A stretch of DNA of 64,000 nucleotides from Candidatus Aminicenantota bacterium (GTDB lineage Bacteria > Acidobacteriota > Aminicenantia > Aminicenantales > Aminicenantaceae): positions 17,872 through 81,871 of the forward strand of contig JAFGMO010000067.1 of NCBI GenBank assembly GCA_016927475.1, written 5' to 3'. The position numbers were made by a program, and so were the translations under genes. Of the stretch, positions 18,400-28,707 are shown one piece after another. Under the pieces are notes generated by a model that had not been told where the DNA came from, did not search any database, and was given only the letters and a program-made list of their open reading frames with translations. Position 1 is the first letter of the stretch, and each line of letters opens with the position of its first letter.

Positions 18400-19655
18400 C
18401 GGCGAAATCCCCGGTTTCGGTCGGCCTGGTCGGAATCGGCGGAATGGGATTTTATTACCTCAAATCCCTGCTGGAAGATTTTTCCCCCGGAGAGATCGAG
18501 CTTGTGGGAGTGGTTGATCCTTACCCTGAAGCCTGCGGCCTTTTCTCGCGGCTGCGGCCGCAAAACATTCCCGTTTTTTCCACCGTCGGAAGCTTATACG
18601 AGAAGATCCCTTACATCGACCTTGTGGTCATCGCCTCGCCCATTGCCTGTCATGTTCCCCAGGCCTGTGCGGCCCTTGAGCAGGGAAGTTTTGTTCTTTG
18701 TGAAAAGCCCATCGGGGCATTGATCCAGGATGCCGACCGTCTTATCCGGACGAAAAACCAATGCGGCCGCTGGGTGAATATCGGATATCAGTGGTCTTAT
18801 TCTCAAGCCATACAATCACTGAAGAGAGACATTTTACGGGGCGATTTCGGAGCACCTGTAAAGGGAAAGACCCTTTGTTTCTGGCCGAGAGGGTTTGAAT
18901 ATTACAAACGCTGCGCCTGGGCGGGAAGACAGCGGAATAACAACGGTGACTGGGTTTTGGACAGTCCGGCCAACAATGCTATGGCCCATTTTCTCCACAA
19001 CCTTTTTTATCTTTTAGGAAGCGAAACCGGAACCAGTGCTCAGCCGGTTGAAATGACGGCCGAGATTTACCGGGCCTATTCCATCGAAAATTATGACACC
19101 GTGGCCTGCCGGGCTATTACCGCCGAAGGATACGAGGTGCTTTTTTTCGCTTCCCATGTTTCCGCCGCGGAGAAGGGGCCCATCTTCAGGCTTGATTTCG
19201 AGAAAGCAGCCGTTTTTTTTGATGTGTCGGAGGGGGGGATCACGGCCCGATATCAAACGGGAAAGACAAAGACTTATGACTCCCCCGATGACGATCCGCA
19301 CATGCTCAAGCTTTTCACATCCGTCAAAGGGGTCAGAAAATCCGGGGAAATTCTCTGCGGCCCGGAAGCTGCCCGTTCTCAGACCCTCTGCGTGAACGGT
19401 ATCCAGGAATCCGTGGAAGATATCGTGGTTTTCCCGAAGTCCAAAGTCGTCATGGAAAAGGACCGGTCTTGGGTTAACGGACTGGGTGAAGTTTTTTATG
19501 AGGCTTATGATAAAGGGATCCTTCCTTCGGAAACCGGTTGTTCCTGGGCCAAACAGGGACGTCCCGTTAGCTTAAAAAACTACACCTTTTTTCCCGGCGG
19601 GCATCCGCAGGGTGGAAAAAAATCTGAAAAAATCAGAAACCGATCTCTTGAATGA
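18396..19655 (+). CDS. Gfo/Idh/MocA-family oxidoreductase
   Basis: NAD(P)-dependent sugar or inositol dehydrogenase-like protein, 419 residues, from a GTG start that overlaps the alpha-mannosidase stop (GTGA) and has AAAGGAGG upstream. The Rossmann motif is VGLVGIGGMGFYYLKSLLE and the family signature CEKPIG sits near residue 110. The middle and C-terminal part is the usual alpha/beta dimerisation domain. The overlap points to translational coupling with GH38, so a sugar from mannoside breakdown is the likely substrate. Its 3' end overlaps the 3' end of the convergent S46 relic by 23 bases. Confidence 0.88.
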   Translation: MTAKSPVSVGLVGIGGMGFYYLKSLLEDFSPGEIELVGVVDPYPEACGLFSRLRPQNIPVFSTVGSLYEKIPYIDLVVIASPIACHVPQACAALEQGSFVLCEKPIGALIQDADRLIRTKNQCGRWVNIGYQWSYSQAIQSLKRDILRGDFGAPVKGKTLCFWPRGFEYYKRCAWAGRQRNNNGDWVLDSPANNAMAHFLHNLFYLLGSETGTSAQPVEMTAEIYRAYSIENYDTVACRAITAEGYEVLFFASHVSAAEKGPIFRLDFEKAAVFFDVSEGGITARYQTGKTKTYDSPDDDPHMLKLFTSVKGVRKSGEILCGPEAARSQTLCVNGIQESVEDIVVFPKSKVVMEKDRSWVNGLGEVFYEAYDKGILPSETGCSWAKQGRPVSLKNYTFFPGGHPQGGKKSEKIRNRSLE

Positions 19656-21325
19656 TGTGCTTGGCCCCTGAAAATTTTTCCGTGATAAACAGCACGTAGC
19701 GGATATCGACACTGATCGTCCGCTGCAGCTCCGGTATTTCCAGGTAATCAGCGGTAACGCTTTCATAGGTCATATCAAAGATAATGCCGGTCTGTTCGCC
19801 TTTGGCATTGAAGGTCGGCGACCCGGAGTTTCCGCCGGTAACGCTGGTTGTATTCAAGAAGCAGGCTGGAATATCGTTGAGACCTGTATCCATGTAGCGT
19901 CCGAAATCCTTATCCGCATGGAGCTCCTTTAATTTTTCCGGAACCGAAAAAGGAAAGGTGCCGGTTTCTTTTTCGATTACGCCGCCCAGAGAGGTTTGAG
20001 GAAGATAATAAACTGCATCCCTGGGTGAATAACCGTCGATATAACCGTAAGTGAATCGAATCGTTCCGTTGGCATCGGGAGCAATCCGGTTTTCTTTCTG
20101 CAAAAGAAGGCCTTTGAGGTATCGTTTTTTGAGTTCCTGTCGCTCCATTTGCAAAGCCCGGTTTGTGTCCCTCATATCTTTTTGCTCTTTTTCTAATTCA
20201 GCCGCCAGATCCAGCATGGGATCGCCCAGATTCGGCAGCTCCTCGGGCGTTTTTTGGAGGTATTCCAGCCTCTTTTGAACATCGGCTACCGTAGTCTTTT
20301 CATACAGGTTGTCAACAAAGCTATCAACGGCTTCGGATGATTTCTGAGAAATAAGATTTTTAAACGCGGAGGAATGCTTTCTAGGGGATAGTCAAAGAGC
20401 TTCTTGAGCTGGTGTTTTAAAAAAGCCCTGTCTACGTCCGGGTCATAGCTTCTTTCGGCAAGCTGAATGCGCATTTTGATGTAGGGCAGATTGCGTTCCT
20501 GATAAGCGGGTTCCCGCTCCATGTCGGGTTTTTGTCTTTCTGTGGCTGTCCTGTAGACGGTGTAAGCCTGGGAAAGAAGCGATGAGCCGAGGTAAGCGCT
20601 TGTCACCTGGCCTATGAGGCGGTTCCGGGTGGCGAATTCCTTGTATTTATCCATGAAATTTTCGATGCCGGATAAAACAGAGCCGAATTTTTCCCTTCGT
20701 TCAGGATTTTTATTTACCCATTCCTGAAAATTTTTCTCTGCGGCCATTTTTTTCGAGAGAAGGCCTGTTTTTTTGACGCCTTCCAGCTTGCCCTGGTAAT
20801 TTTTCAGTCCGTTGTTCAATCCTTTGATGATTCCGGCGTATTTGATCTGAACCTTGCGGTTGTCTTTACCCGCTTCTTCGAAAAAGTTTATGACGTCGGC
20901 GTAAAGGTCCAGCCGTTTTTTCATGTTATCCAGGTCGAGATTGAGCTCGGCGATGGTATGATTCCGGTAGGTTCTCCCCGGATAGCCCATAACGAAAGAA
21001 AAATCCCTTTTCTGAAAACCTTCCAGAGATATTTTCAGGTAAGATTTGGGGCGGTAGGGTACGTTATCCGGGCTATGGTCGACGCCGATATTATCCGGAG
21101 AAACGTATGCCCTAAGGAAGGTAAAATCACAGGTGTGACGGGGCCACATCCAGTTGTCGATGTCCCCTCCAAAATTACCCAGGGACCGTGGAGGCGCATA
21201 AACGATGCGAATGTCCTTGATCCGTTTGAAGCAGAAGAGGTAATACTGGTTTCCACTGTACATCTCCGAAACGACGGCCCTAATGTCCGGACCCTCTTTT
21301 TCCGCTTCGGCGATTGGAAAATCCA
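19633..21325 (-). pseudogene. S46-family dipeptidyl-peptidase relic, 5'-truncated and frameshifted
   Basis: Two reading frames together match the intact S46 peptidase at 43103-45259. The first (from about 21325 down to about 20380) includes MYSGNQYYLFCFKRIKDIRI, FGGDIDNWMWPRHTCDFTFL and GYPGRTYRNHT; the second (about 20385-19633) includes IAPDANGTIRFTYGYIDGYS and TSVTGGNSGSPTFNAKGEQT. The frame changes by one base around 20370-20390. About 165 N-terminal residues are missing relative to the intact paralogue, including its catalytic NHH, and that space is now occupied by the URO-D-like gene on the other strand. The Ser motif GGNSGSP remains, but the protein cannot be active. A sequencing indel could explain the frameshift but not the missing N-terminus. 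Confidence 0.85.
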
Positions 21326-21450
21326 TCATAGTACAGCTTACGGAAAATTTCAAAATACATTCAAGGATTTGACAAGGCTGTTTTTTGAAAAACTTTCTGT
21401 GCAAAGCTTTACAATCTATGGGGTGGGTTTTACAATATTCAGCCTGTCCC

Positions 21451-22482
21451 ATGAATTCACGCGAATTGGTCATCCGCACCCTGTCATTTCAGCATTCCGG
21501 CCGTATTCCCAGGCATAAATGGATTCTTCCCTGGGCCGAACGTCACCATGCTGCTTGGGTCAAGCGTCTTCAGAGGGAATTTCCCGATGATATCACCACT
21601 GCGCCGGCGGCTTACCGCCTTAACACGGGGGAAAAAGGCGGCAAATATCAAGCCGGTACCTATGTGGATGCATGGGGATGCACCTTCTCCAATCCGGAAG
21701 ACGGCATCATGGGATTGGTCAAAACTCCGCTTATTGCAGACTGGAACGAACTGTCTTCTTTTCGAGCGCCTGATGTTCTCTTGGATGTTGACCGGGAAAA
21801 AGTGAACCGTTTCTGCCGGTCGCAAAAAAAATTCGTGCTCAGCGGGACGTTGATCAGGCCTTTTGAACGCCTTCAGTTTATTCGTACGATGGAACAGGCT
21901 TTGATGGACCTTTTGGAGGAACCTCCAGAGCTTCTCGAACTTTTGGAAAAAATCCACCAATTTTACATGAAAGAGGCGGAAGCTTGGGCGCGGACGGATA
22001 TCGATGCCCTTTATCTCATGGATGACTGGGGAACACAGCATGGTCTTTTGGTTTCTCCGGATGTCTTCCGCAGGTTTTTTCTTCCCATGTACCGTGATTA
22101 CGTGGAAATTGCCCGTCAATACGGAAAGTGGGTTTTTATGCATTCAGACGGTTTTATTCTGGATGTCATTCCGGACCTGATCGATGCCGGGGTTCATGCC
22201 TTGAATTCCCAGGTGTTTTGCATGGGTGTCGAAGAGCTCGGAGAAAAGTTTCGGGGAAAGATCACTTTCTGGGGGGAAGTCGACCGCCAACGGATTTTAC
22301 CCTATGGCAGCCGAAAAGAAGTCAAAGAAGCCGTACAGGCCGTGATGCGGTATCTATATGCCCAGGGAGGAGTGATTGCCCAGAGCGAGTTTGGTCCCGG
22401 AGCCCGGCCGGAGAATGTATACCATGTTTTTGAAACCTGGTCGGCCATACCGCCAAAAAAGAATGTAAAACCAAAGAAATAG
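21451..22482 (+). CDS. Uroporphyrinogen decarboxylase-like (URO-D/MtaA superfamily) protein
   Basis: TIM-barrel protein of 343 residues. The start is set at 21451, where the product opens MNSRELVIRTLSFQHSGRIP, the usual beginning of this superfamily; no good ribosome binding site is visible. Later motifs include DIDALYLMDDWGTQHGLLVS, FMHSDGFILDVIPDLIDAGV and WGEVDRQRILPYG. Heme-pathway HemE is unlikely because its N-terminal PxWxMRQAGR signature is absent. Related proteins in carbohydrate and methyl-transfer clusters act as methyltransferases or have no known role. It abuts the truncated S46 relic, so its upstream region may be the product of a rearrangement. Confidence 0.82.
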   Translation: MNSRELVIRTLSFQHSGRIPRHKWILPWAERHHAAWVKRLQREFPDDITTAPAAYRLNTGEKGGKYQAGTYVDAWGCTFSNPEDGIMGLVKTPLIADWNELSSFRAPDVLLDVDREKVNRFCRSQKKFVLSGTLIRPFERLQFIRTMEQALMDLLEEPPELLELLEKIHQFYMKEAEAWARTDIDALYLMDDWGTQHGLLVSPDVFRRFFLPMYRDYVEIARQYGKWVFMHSDGFILDVIPDLIDAGVHALNSQVFCMGVEELGEKFRGKITFWGEVDRQRILPYGSRKEVKEAVQAVMRYLYAQGGVIAQSEFGPGARPENVYHVFETWSAIPPKKNVKPKK

Positions 22483-22897
22483 AGATTTAAAAAGGGGGAC
22501 GCCCATTAGAAGATCATTGTCAAGAGAAAAGACTTCACCCTAGATAAATTTCCTTATACAATATATAGGCGGTAACGTTGGGGACTCTGATGCGCCCTAG
22601 TTTTCAGAGCCTTGGTTGCAGAGACATCTGCACCAGACACCCATCTGGATGAAGGCAGCGGGGCTGCCTTTGACGCTGATGGCGTCCTCAGTGCTTATTG
22701 AAAAAGCTGGCATCAACTCAGATTCAACACAGATTCAACACAGATTCTACTTTGACTTGAGGTTTTGCTTGTGCTATATATTTCAGACGAAAAGGTTATT
22801 CTCATTTAGTATTTGTGGAGAAAAAGAAGGTGGTTCCCTTTTGTGGTCGTGTTGCGTATTTTGATGAAAAAAACGCTCGAGTATTACGGAAGAAATA
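22483..22897. other. Intergenic spacer with short repeats and a hairpin
   Basis: No supported gene in this 415-base gap. It contains a perfect hairpin AAGGCAGC (22652-22659) / GCTGCCTT (22663-22670) with a 3-base loop and three tandem 11-bp units of ACNCAGATTCN form at 22717-22749. The promoter of the sensor kinase operon is presumably here, but no clear -35/-10 pair was identified. Confidence 0.5.
22717..22749 (+). repeat. Three tandem 11-bp repeats
   Basis: ACTCAGATTCA, ACACAGATTCA and ACACAGATTCT run head to tail, about 150 bases upstream of the sensor kinase start. They may be regulator half-sites or simple slippage. Confidence 0.6.
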
Positions 22898-24640
22898 ATG
22901 AAGGAAAAAAAACTTTCCACCGCTTTATTTGTTGATGGTTTATCGGAAGCAGAGCTTAAAGAAATCGCTGTCCGCATCAAACTAATCTCCGAGATCGGGC
23001 ATAAAACAACAGCAATCCTGGACCTGGATGAGCTGCTTCCCCAGGCTTTGGGTCTCATCAGCAGGACTTTTTCCTACTACAATATGAGTATTTTTTTAAG
23101 AGAAGGAGAATACATTATCCTCAAAACAGCCACACGGCCTGAACATGCGAAGCTGGTGGATAAACTCCGGTTTAAGGTGGGAAAAGAGGGTATCACAGGC
23201 TGGGTGGCGGAAAAGGGGAAAGCCGTTATCGTCGAGGATGTCAGGGAAGATAAACGCTATAAAGCAGGATTTTCCTATGCCAAAACACGTTCCGAGATTT
23301 CCGTCCCGATTCGTTATGAAAAAAGTATCATCGGAGTGCTCGATGCCCAAAGCCGTTCTTGCGGAGCTTTTTCACAAAACGACCTTTTTACTCTGAAGAC
23401 CCTGGCTGACCAACTTGCCGTGGCCATTGAAAACGCCAAGCTTTTCTCTCAAGTTATTCATGAAGGCGGACGAAGACGCAAAGCGGATGCAGCCCTGAAA
23501 AAAAGTGAATCGCGATACAAGTCTTTGGTCGATCATCTTCCGGTAGGGGTTTACCGGTCTACTCCTGATGGAAGAATTATTGAGGCCAACCAGACTCTGG
23601 CTCATATTCTCGGTTATAAGCGGGTAGATGATCTCATGGAGGTCAATGTCCGGGATCTTTATGTTCGAAAGGAAGAGCGGAACAAAAATCTTCAACAGCT
23701 CGACAAGTCCATTACCGGTTTCCACGAGCCACAGCTTCGGCGGAAGGACAAAAAAAAAATATGGGTCAGGGATTATTCCCGGGCCGTTTGCGATCTTAAG
23801 GGAAATACCGTTTTTTATGACGGCATCCTGGTGGATATTACAGAGAGAAGACTGGCTCAAGCACGCCTTCAGACAGTGCTTAAAGAGCTGGAACGTTCGA
23901 ACGCCGAGCTTCAGCAGTTCGCTTATGTGGCTTCCCACGACCTTCAGGAACCGCTTCGAATGGTGGCCAGTTATGTGCGGCTTCTGTCCCGGCGATACAA
24001 AGGCAAGCTGGATAAAGACGCCGAAGAATTTATATGGTTCGCCGAGGAAGGTGCCACCCGGATGAAACAGATGATCAGTGACCTGCTCGATTATTCGCGC
24101 GTCGGAACCCGGGGAAAGGTTTTTAAACTTCTGAAGGCCAAAGACCTGCTCCCCCAGGTCTTGGATAATCTTAAGGTTTCCCTGGAAGAGAGTGAGGCGG
24201 AAGTGAAGGCCGGTCCTATGCCGGAATTTTATGGTGATGAAACCCAAATAATCCGGCTTTTTCAAAACCTCATTGTGAATGCCGTAAAGTTTCGAAGTTC
24301 GCGGCCGTTGAAGATTAACATCAAAGCCGAACGTTTAACAAACGAATGGAAGTTTTCCGTCGAAGATAACGGAATCGGCATTTCTCCGGAATATTTCGAC
24401 CGCATATTTTTGATTTTTCAGCGGCTCCATACCCGGAAGGATTATCCCGGTACGGGCATCGGTTTGGCCATTTGTAAACGTATCGTCGAAAGACATGAAG
24501 GAAAGATATGGGTGGAATCCCAGCCTGGAAAAGGAAGCCGGTTTATGTTTACCATTAAGGACTTAGGTCCGAATGGAAAAATGATCGATGAAGACGAACG
24601 CAACCTATTTCTGGAGGAAAATTCAATAGGAAAAGTTTAA
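22898..24640 (+). CDS. GAF-PAS sensor histidine kinase
   Basis: Soluble hybrid-input histidine kinase of 580 residues. Order: GAF domain about 20-190 ([40 protein letters not shown]), PAS about 205-320 ([20 protein letters not shown]), HisKA with phospho-acceptor H347 in [13 protein letters not shown], and HATPase with [22 protein letters not shown] and [19 protein letters not shown]. The SHDLQEPLR box is the phytochrome/Cph1 kinase type, whose partner is an Rcp1-like receiver, exactly what lies 68 bases downstream. No membrane helix; the GAF lacks an obvious bilin Cys, so light sensing is not implied. First gene of a signalling operon. Confidence 0.92.
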   Translation: MKEKKLSTALFVDGLSEAELKEIAVRIKLISEIGHKTTAILDLDELLPQALGLISRTFSYYNMSIFLREGEYIILKTATRPEHAKLVDKLRFKVGKEGITGWVAEKGKAVIVEDVREDKRYKAGFSYAKTRSEISVPIRYEKSIIGVLDAQSRSCGAFSQNDLFTLKTLADQLAVAIENAKLFSQVIHEGGRRRKADAALKKSESRYKSLVDHLPVGVYRSTPDGRIIEANQTLAHILGYKRVDDLMEVNVRDLYVRKEERNKNLQQLDKSITGFHEPQLRRKDKKKIWVRDYSRAVCDLKGNTVFYDGILVDITERRLAQARLQTVLKELERSNAELQQFAYVASHDLQEPLRMVASYVRLLSRRYKGKLDKDAEEFIWFAEEGATRMKQMISDLLDYSRVGTRGKVFKLLKAKDLLPQVLDNLKVSLEESEAEVKAGPMPEFYGDETQIIRLFQNLIVNAVKFRSSRPLKINIKAERLTNEWKFSVEDNGIGISPEYFDRIFLIFQRLHTRKDYPGTGIGLAICKRIVERHEGKIWVESQPGKGSRFMFTIKDLGPNGKMIDEDERNLFLEENSIGKV

Positions 24641-24708
24641 TTTTTGAAGGATGGTTTCCGGCAGGAAACTTAAACAGACATTCGCACGTTCTAAAAAGAG
24701 GTGGAAAT

Positions 24709-25149
24709 ATGGAATACAGCCTGCGGCCGATCGAAATTTTGCTGGTAGAGGATAATCCCGGCGATGTCCGGTTGATGATGGAGGCTTTAAAAGACTGTAA
24801 GGTTCAGAACCATATTCATGTTGTGGAGGACGGGGCCGAAGCCCTGGATTTTATTTTTCGAAAGAAAGCGTATAAGGATGCTCCGCGCCCTGACCTTATC
24901 CTCCTTGATTTAAACCTTCCCAAAAAAGACGGCCGTGAGGTGTTGGCTGAAATCAAGAAGAACGACAGCCTCAAGCGTATCCCCGTTGTTATCTTGACGG
25001 CTTCAAACGCCGAAAAAGACATTCTCAAGGCCTATGACTTGAATGCCAATTGTTATATCACCAAACCGGTCGACCTGGACCAATTCATCAATGTCGTCAA
25101 ATCCATCGAAAATTTCTGGCTTTGTGTGGTTATGCTTCCCAAAGATTAA
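24709..25149 (+). CDS. Rcp1-type single-domain response regulator
   Basis: Stand-alone CheY-like receiver, 146 residues, ribosome binding site AGAGGTGG. Acidic pocket in LLVEDNPGD (E14, D15), phospho-acceptor D67 in [15 protein letters not shown], conserved Thr in VVILTAS and Lys in [12 protein letters not shown]. The long DFIFRKKAY loop before the phosphorylation site is characteristic of Rcp1-type receivers that take phosphate from Cph1-like kinases. It sits between the kinase and a receiver-GGDEF protein, so it may act as an intermediate or competitor in phosphate flow. Confidence 0.92.
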   Translation: MEYSLRPIEILLVEDNPGDVRLMMEALKDCKVQNHIHVVEDGAEALDFIFRKKAYKDAPRPDLILLDLNLPKKDGREVLAEIKKNDSLKRIPVVILTASNAEKDILKAYDLNANCYITKPVDLDQFINVVKSIENFWLCVVMLPKD

Positions 25150-25240
25150 AATCGGACTGGAAAAATAAGCAAATTGGTTGTATGATAGAATCAAGTTTAA
25201 AAAAATACTTTTTTCTGAGGAATGATTTGGGGTGGGAACT

Positions 25241-26146
25241 ATGACCGCACAGCCTCTCAAACCTCAAAATATTGATGTCATTCGTGTCCTTCTGATCGAG
25301 GATAATCCCGGCGACGCCCGATTGATACGGGAAATGCTTTCAGAAGCGGAAGATTTTTCCTTTTTTCTGGAGTGTATCGACCGTATATCCACCAGCTTCG
25401 AGCGGTTGTCCGAGGAGGATTACGATGTTATCCTCCTTGACTTGTCTCTTCCGGACAGCCATGGATTTGAAACCTTTACCAAAATCCATTCCCAGCAGCC
25501 GGATGTTCCCATCATTGTCCTGACTGGAATCGATGACAAAAACCTGGGACGGAAGGCCGTCCAAAAAGGGGCCCAGGATTACCTGGTCAAGGGCCGGGTG
25601 GAACCCAACCTTCTTTCCCGTTCAATCCTCTATGCTATCGACCGGCAGCGGATGATAAAAAGGTTAAGAAGCCTTTCTCTTAAGGATAACCTGACAGGTC
25701 TTTTTAATCGCCGAGGATTTTTATCCATGGCCGAGCAACAGTTGAGGATGGCAGACCGTTTAGGCGGGGAGATGGTGCTCTTTTTCGCTGATTTTGACAA
25801 TTTGAAAGACATCAATGACAGCCTCGGTCATCATCATGGAGACCTGGCCTTGATCGAGATTGCTGAGATTCTCCGTACCACCTTCCGCCAATCAGATATC
25901 ATCGGCCGGATCGGGGGTGATGAATTCGCCATCCTGATCATCAAATCTTCCAAGATGAAAGCGGAAATCTTGGTCCAGAGATTGGAAGAAAAGCTGGTCT
26001 ACAGAAACGCGGAAAAGGGCCGTAAATACACGTTGTCTTTGAGTATCGGCATGTCGCTTTTTGATCCCAAAAAACCCCAAAAAATTCATGAACTTCTCAA
26101 CCTGGCCGATCGAGAAATGTACGAGCAAAAGCGGAGCAAAAAATAA
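25241..26146 (+). CDS. Receiver-GGDEF diguanylate cyclase
   Basis: Response regulator that would make c-di-GMP when phosphorylated; 301 residues from the ATG at 25241 (a GTG three codons earlier is possible). The receiver (about 13-135) has LLIEDNPGD and phospho-acceptor D67 in YDVILLDLSLPDSHG. The GGDEF domain has an intact active site, RIGGDEFAIL (225-229), and an RQSD motif (216-219) five residues upstream that matches the product-inhibition I-site. Third gene of the kinase operon, 91 bases after the Rcp1-like receiver. Confidence 0.93.
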   Translation: MTAQPLKPQNIDVIRVLLIEDNPGDARLIREMLSEAEDFSFFLECIDRISTSFERLSEEDYDVILLDLSLPDSHGFETFTKIHSQQPDVPIIVLTGIDDKNLGRKAVQKGAQDYLVKGRVEPNLLSRSILYAIDRQRMIKRLRSLSLKDNLTGLFNRRGFLSMAEQQLRMADRLGGEMVLFFADFDNLKDINDSLGHHHGDLALIEIAEILRTTFRQSDIIGRIGGDEFAILIIKSSKMKAEILVQRLEEKLVYRNAEKGRKYTLSLSIGMSLFDPKKPQKIHELLNLADREMYEQKRSKK

Positions 26147-26278
26147 TTTTTTTCCGGGCCATTTGTTTTATGAACCTTTTTTTATGAATATTAGGTGCCG
26201 GATTTTAACCTGCACAAAAACTTGTGGATGACTTAGGCTAAATGGAAGAAAAGATCTCACCTTCAAAAGAGCGTTATC

Positions 26279-28618
26279 ATGAACATTCAAAAATTTCTGC
26301 GCCGGATTAAAAAGGTCAGAATTCCTGAAATGGGATATCCTGTAGAACAAACATTGGCGAAAGAATGCCAAACCTTTATGTCCCCTGAATCGGCTGTTTT
26401 TTATGCCGACATTCTCGAGGCTGCCCCTGAGGAAAATAGCCTGACGGCGGCTGTTGCCGATGGGGAAAAGGAGCGGCTGTTGGTTCACTGGCGACTGAAA
26501 GCCCCTGATAACAAGGACTGGATTTTTTTTGGTCTCGACGAAAAAGAAGGGGCTTGGTTACTTAGTTCCCGGCCATGTTTCCTTTACGCCGCTTTTTTTT
26601 ACCTGGCCGAGGTGCTGGCCCATGAACCCGTTGATAAGATATCCCCTTGGCTGCGAAAGGTAAGCTTGTCTCCGGTAAAATCAACATTCGACCTTTTTCT
26701 TACCCAGTATGCCCGGAAAATCAGGCGCTTTGACCGGGAAGCCTATGTTAAGGAATATGCCCGGCTTGGCTTCACACATGTTGAGGTCAATGGTCTTGCC
26801 GGGCCGGAGCCATACGAGATGGGAATCAAAGGGGAATTCTACCGTTTTTTTTATACCTACTGCCCGGCACTGGACCAGTTTGTTTCCAGCCGGCTGAACA
26901 GGGGTCTTTATCCGGCCTCTTATCTCAGGGCCAACTTGAAAGTCCTCAAAAGAAATGCGGGCCTTGCCGTGCGGTACGGCCTGAAACCGGGACTCCTCTG
27001 TTTTGAGCCCCGTTCGGTACCTGATTCTTTCTTCAAAAAGTATCCGACGCTTCGGGGCGCACGGGTGGACCATCCCTTTCGAAGTTTCAAGCCACGGTAT
27101 AATCTTGCCCTGAAGCATCCATTGGTTCGAGAACATTACGGGGAACTTATGCATCGGCTGATGAAAGAAGTTCCAGACCTGGAGTTTTTAACCATCTGGA
27201 CGAATGATAGCGGAGCCGGTTTTGAACATACCCGGTCCCTTTATGTCGGACGAAACGGAGGCGCCTATTTGATCAGGGAATGGAAGGATGAAGAGGATAT
27301 TTCCCGGGCCGCCGCCGGTAATGTCGTGGATTTTTTTGAATTTCTTCGTGACAGCGCCCGAAAAATCAATCCAGACTTCCGAATAATAACACGTTTGGAA
27401 CCTTTTTACGGAGAAAGGAAACACCTCTGGCCCGGGCTGCAGGATGGAATCGATGTCGAAGGGAACTCCCTGTTGACCAAAGGCTGGGAAAGCGTATATC
27501 ATCATCCTTCATACAAAGATATTAAAGTGCTGGGGTCGGCCCTTCATAACAAGCTGCTGCCGAAGGAGAAGCGTCCCGCCAGGAACCTGGAAAAAAAGGG
27601 GAGCCGGGCTTATTTTTATCAATTTATTTCCGCACATGGAAATCATGAGCCACTCCTGGGAATTCCTTTTCCTTGGCTTGTTCTTGAAAAACTGTCTTCT
27701 CTCAGGCGTCTGGGGCTGGATGCCGCCGCACCCGTAGGAGGCATTCAACCTCCGGACAGGGTTCCCTTTGCCGTCAACCAGATGGTTTTTCGGCGGTTTC
27801 AGTTTGAACCCTTGAAAGATGCAGAAAAGGTGATCCAAAAAACGGCTGTCTATTATGTGGGGGAAAAATGGGCCGAAACGCTGCTTCGAGGCTGGAAATG
27901 TTTGGATGAAGCCGTCAGGTTTTTTCCACCGATGTCCATATACACTCATTACGGTGTTGTCTGGCAGCGGCTTTTCGTCCGGCCCCTGGTACCGGATATT
28001 GACAGAATCCCTGAAAAGAAAAGGCGCTATTATGAGAGACACATGTGTGCACCGATCCATAATCCCAACCGGATTGATTTGGCCAGGGATGTTCTGTTTG
28101 ACCTGGTAGATAAAGACTACGCCCGGATTGCGTATGAGCGGATCGATGAGAATATCTGGAATCTCATCGATGAAGCGGAGGCCCTTTTTCAGGAGGGCCT
28201 AAACGTAAAATCAGAAGAAAAGCAGGCCGGCCGTCTATTCCTCGATCATCTTTTCAGAACACGAGCCCTGCGCTGTCTTTTCCGGACCCTCCGGAATACG
28301 GCTGTTTGGATATACGCCGTCCACAGCTATATGGATTCCATGTCCAGCCAGGAAAGACAGGAAAAACTTCAATGTCTTCGGGAGATGATAGATTCGGAGA
28401 TCGCCAACACACGGGACCTCTTAAAAATTTGGGGGGAGTCACCTGTGGAGTGGATGATTGTTTCCGGAAAAGGGGAAACCCCTTTTATTTATGGCGAAAA
28501 TTTTCCCCGGTTCCTGCGTAAGAAAATTTTACTGATGGAAAAATACAAGGAAAACGAACCGTTCATTGATCCGCTTTACATGTACCGGGTGCCCAGAAAT
28601 CCCCACGGGCAAAAATAA
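26279..28618 (+). CDS. Large glycoside-hydrolase-like protein of unassigned family
   Basis: 779 residues without signal peptide or membrane helix. I do not recognise a named family with certainty. The N-terminal about 140 residues resemble the small alpha/beta domain that precedes the barrel in GH20/GH67-type enzymes. The next 350 look like a TIM barrel: YARLGFTHVEVNGLAGPEPY, VRYGLKPGLLCFEPRSVPDS, DLEFLTIWTNDSGAGFEHT and IITRLEPFYGERKHLWPGLQ, with acidic residues at strand ends. A helical C-terminal region follows. It starts 132 bases after the cyclase gene, with a weak ribosome binding site, so co-transcription with the kinase operon is uncertain. A glycosidase role is inference from fold and from the GH38 and six-hairpin enzymes nearby. 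Confidence 0.6.
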   Translation: MNIQKFLRRIKKVRIPEMGYPVEQTLAKECQTFMSPESAVFYADILEAAPEENSLTAAVADGEKERLLVHWRLKAPDNKDWIFFGLDEKEGAWLLSSRPCFLYAAFFYLAEVLAHEPVDKISPWLRKVSLSPVKSTFDLFLTQYARKIRRFDREAYVKEYARLGFTHVEVNGLAGPEPYEMGIKGEFYRFFYTYCPALDQFVSSRLNRGLYPASYLRANLKVLKRNAGLAVRYGLKPGLLCFEPRSVPDSFFKKYPTLRGARVDHPFRSFKPRYNLALKHPLVREHYGELMHRLMKEVPDLEFLTIWTNDSGAGFEHTRSLYVGRNGGAYLIREWKDEEDISRAAAGNVVDFFEFLRDSARKINPDFRIITRLEPFYGERKHLWPGLQDGIDVEGNSLLTKGWESVYHHPSYKDIKVLGSALHNKLLPKEKRPARNLEKKGSRAYFYQFISAHGNHEPLLGIPFPWLVLEKLSSLRRLGLDAAAPVGGIQPPDRVPFAVNQMVFRRFQFEPLKDAEKVIQKTAVYYVGEKWAETLLRGWKCLDEAVRFFPPMSIYTHYGVVWQRLFVRPLVPDIDRIPEKKRRYYERHMCAPIHNPNRIDLARDVLFDLVDKDYARIAYERIDENIWNLIDEAEALFQEGLNVKSEEKQAGRLFLDHLFRTRALRCLFRTLRNTAVWIYAVHSYMDSMSSQERQEKLQCLREMIDSEIANTRDLLKIWGESPVEWMIVSGKGETPFIYGENFPRFLRKKILLMEKYKENEPFIDPLYMYRVPRNPHGQK

Positions 28619-28707
28619 GAATAAGGATGCAGGCGTGTTGGTATTTATGATATCTTAATCAGGATAAAGGAAGTTTTTTGTATCATTGATATTAGAGAAA
28701 GGGATAG

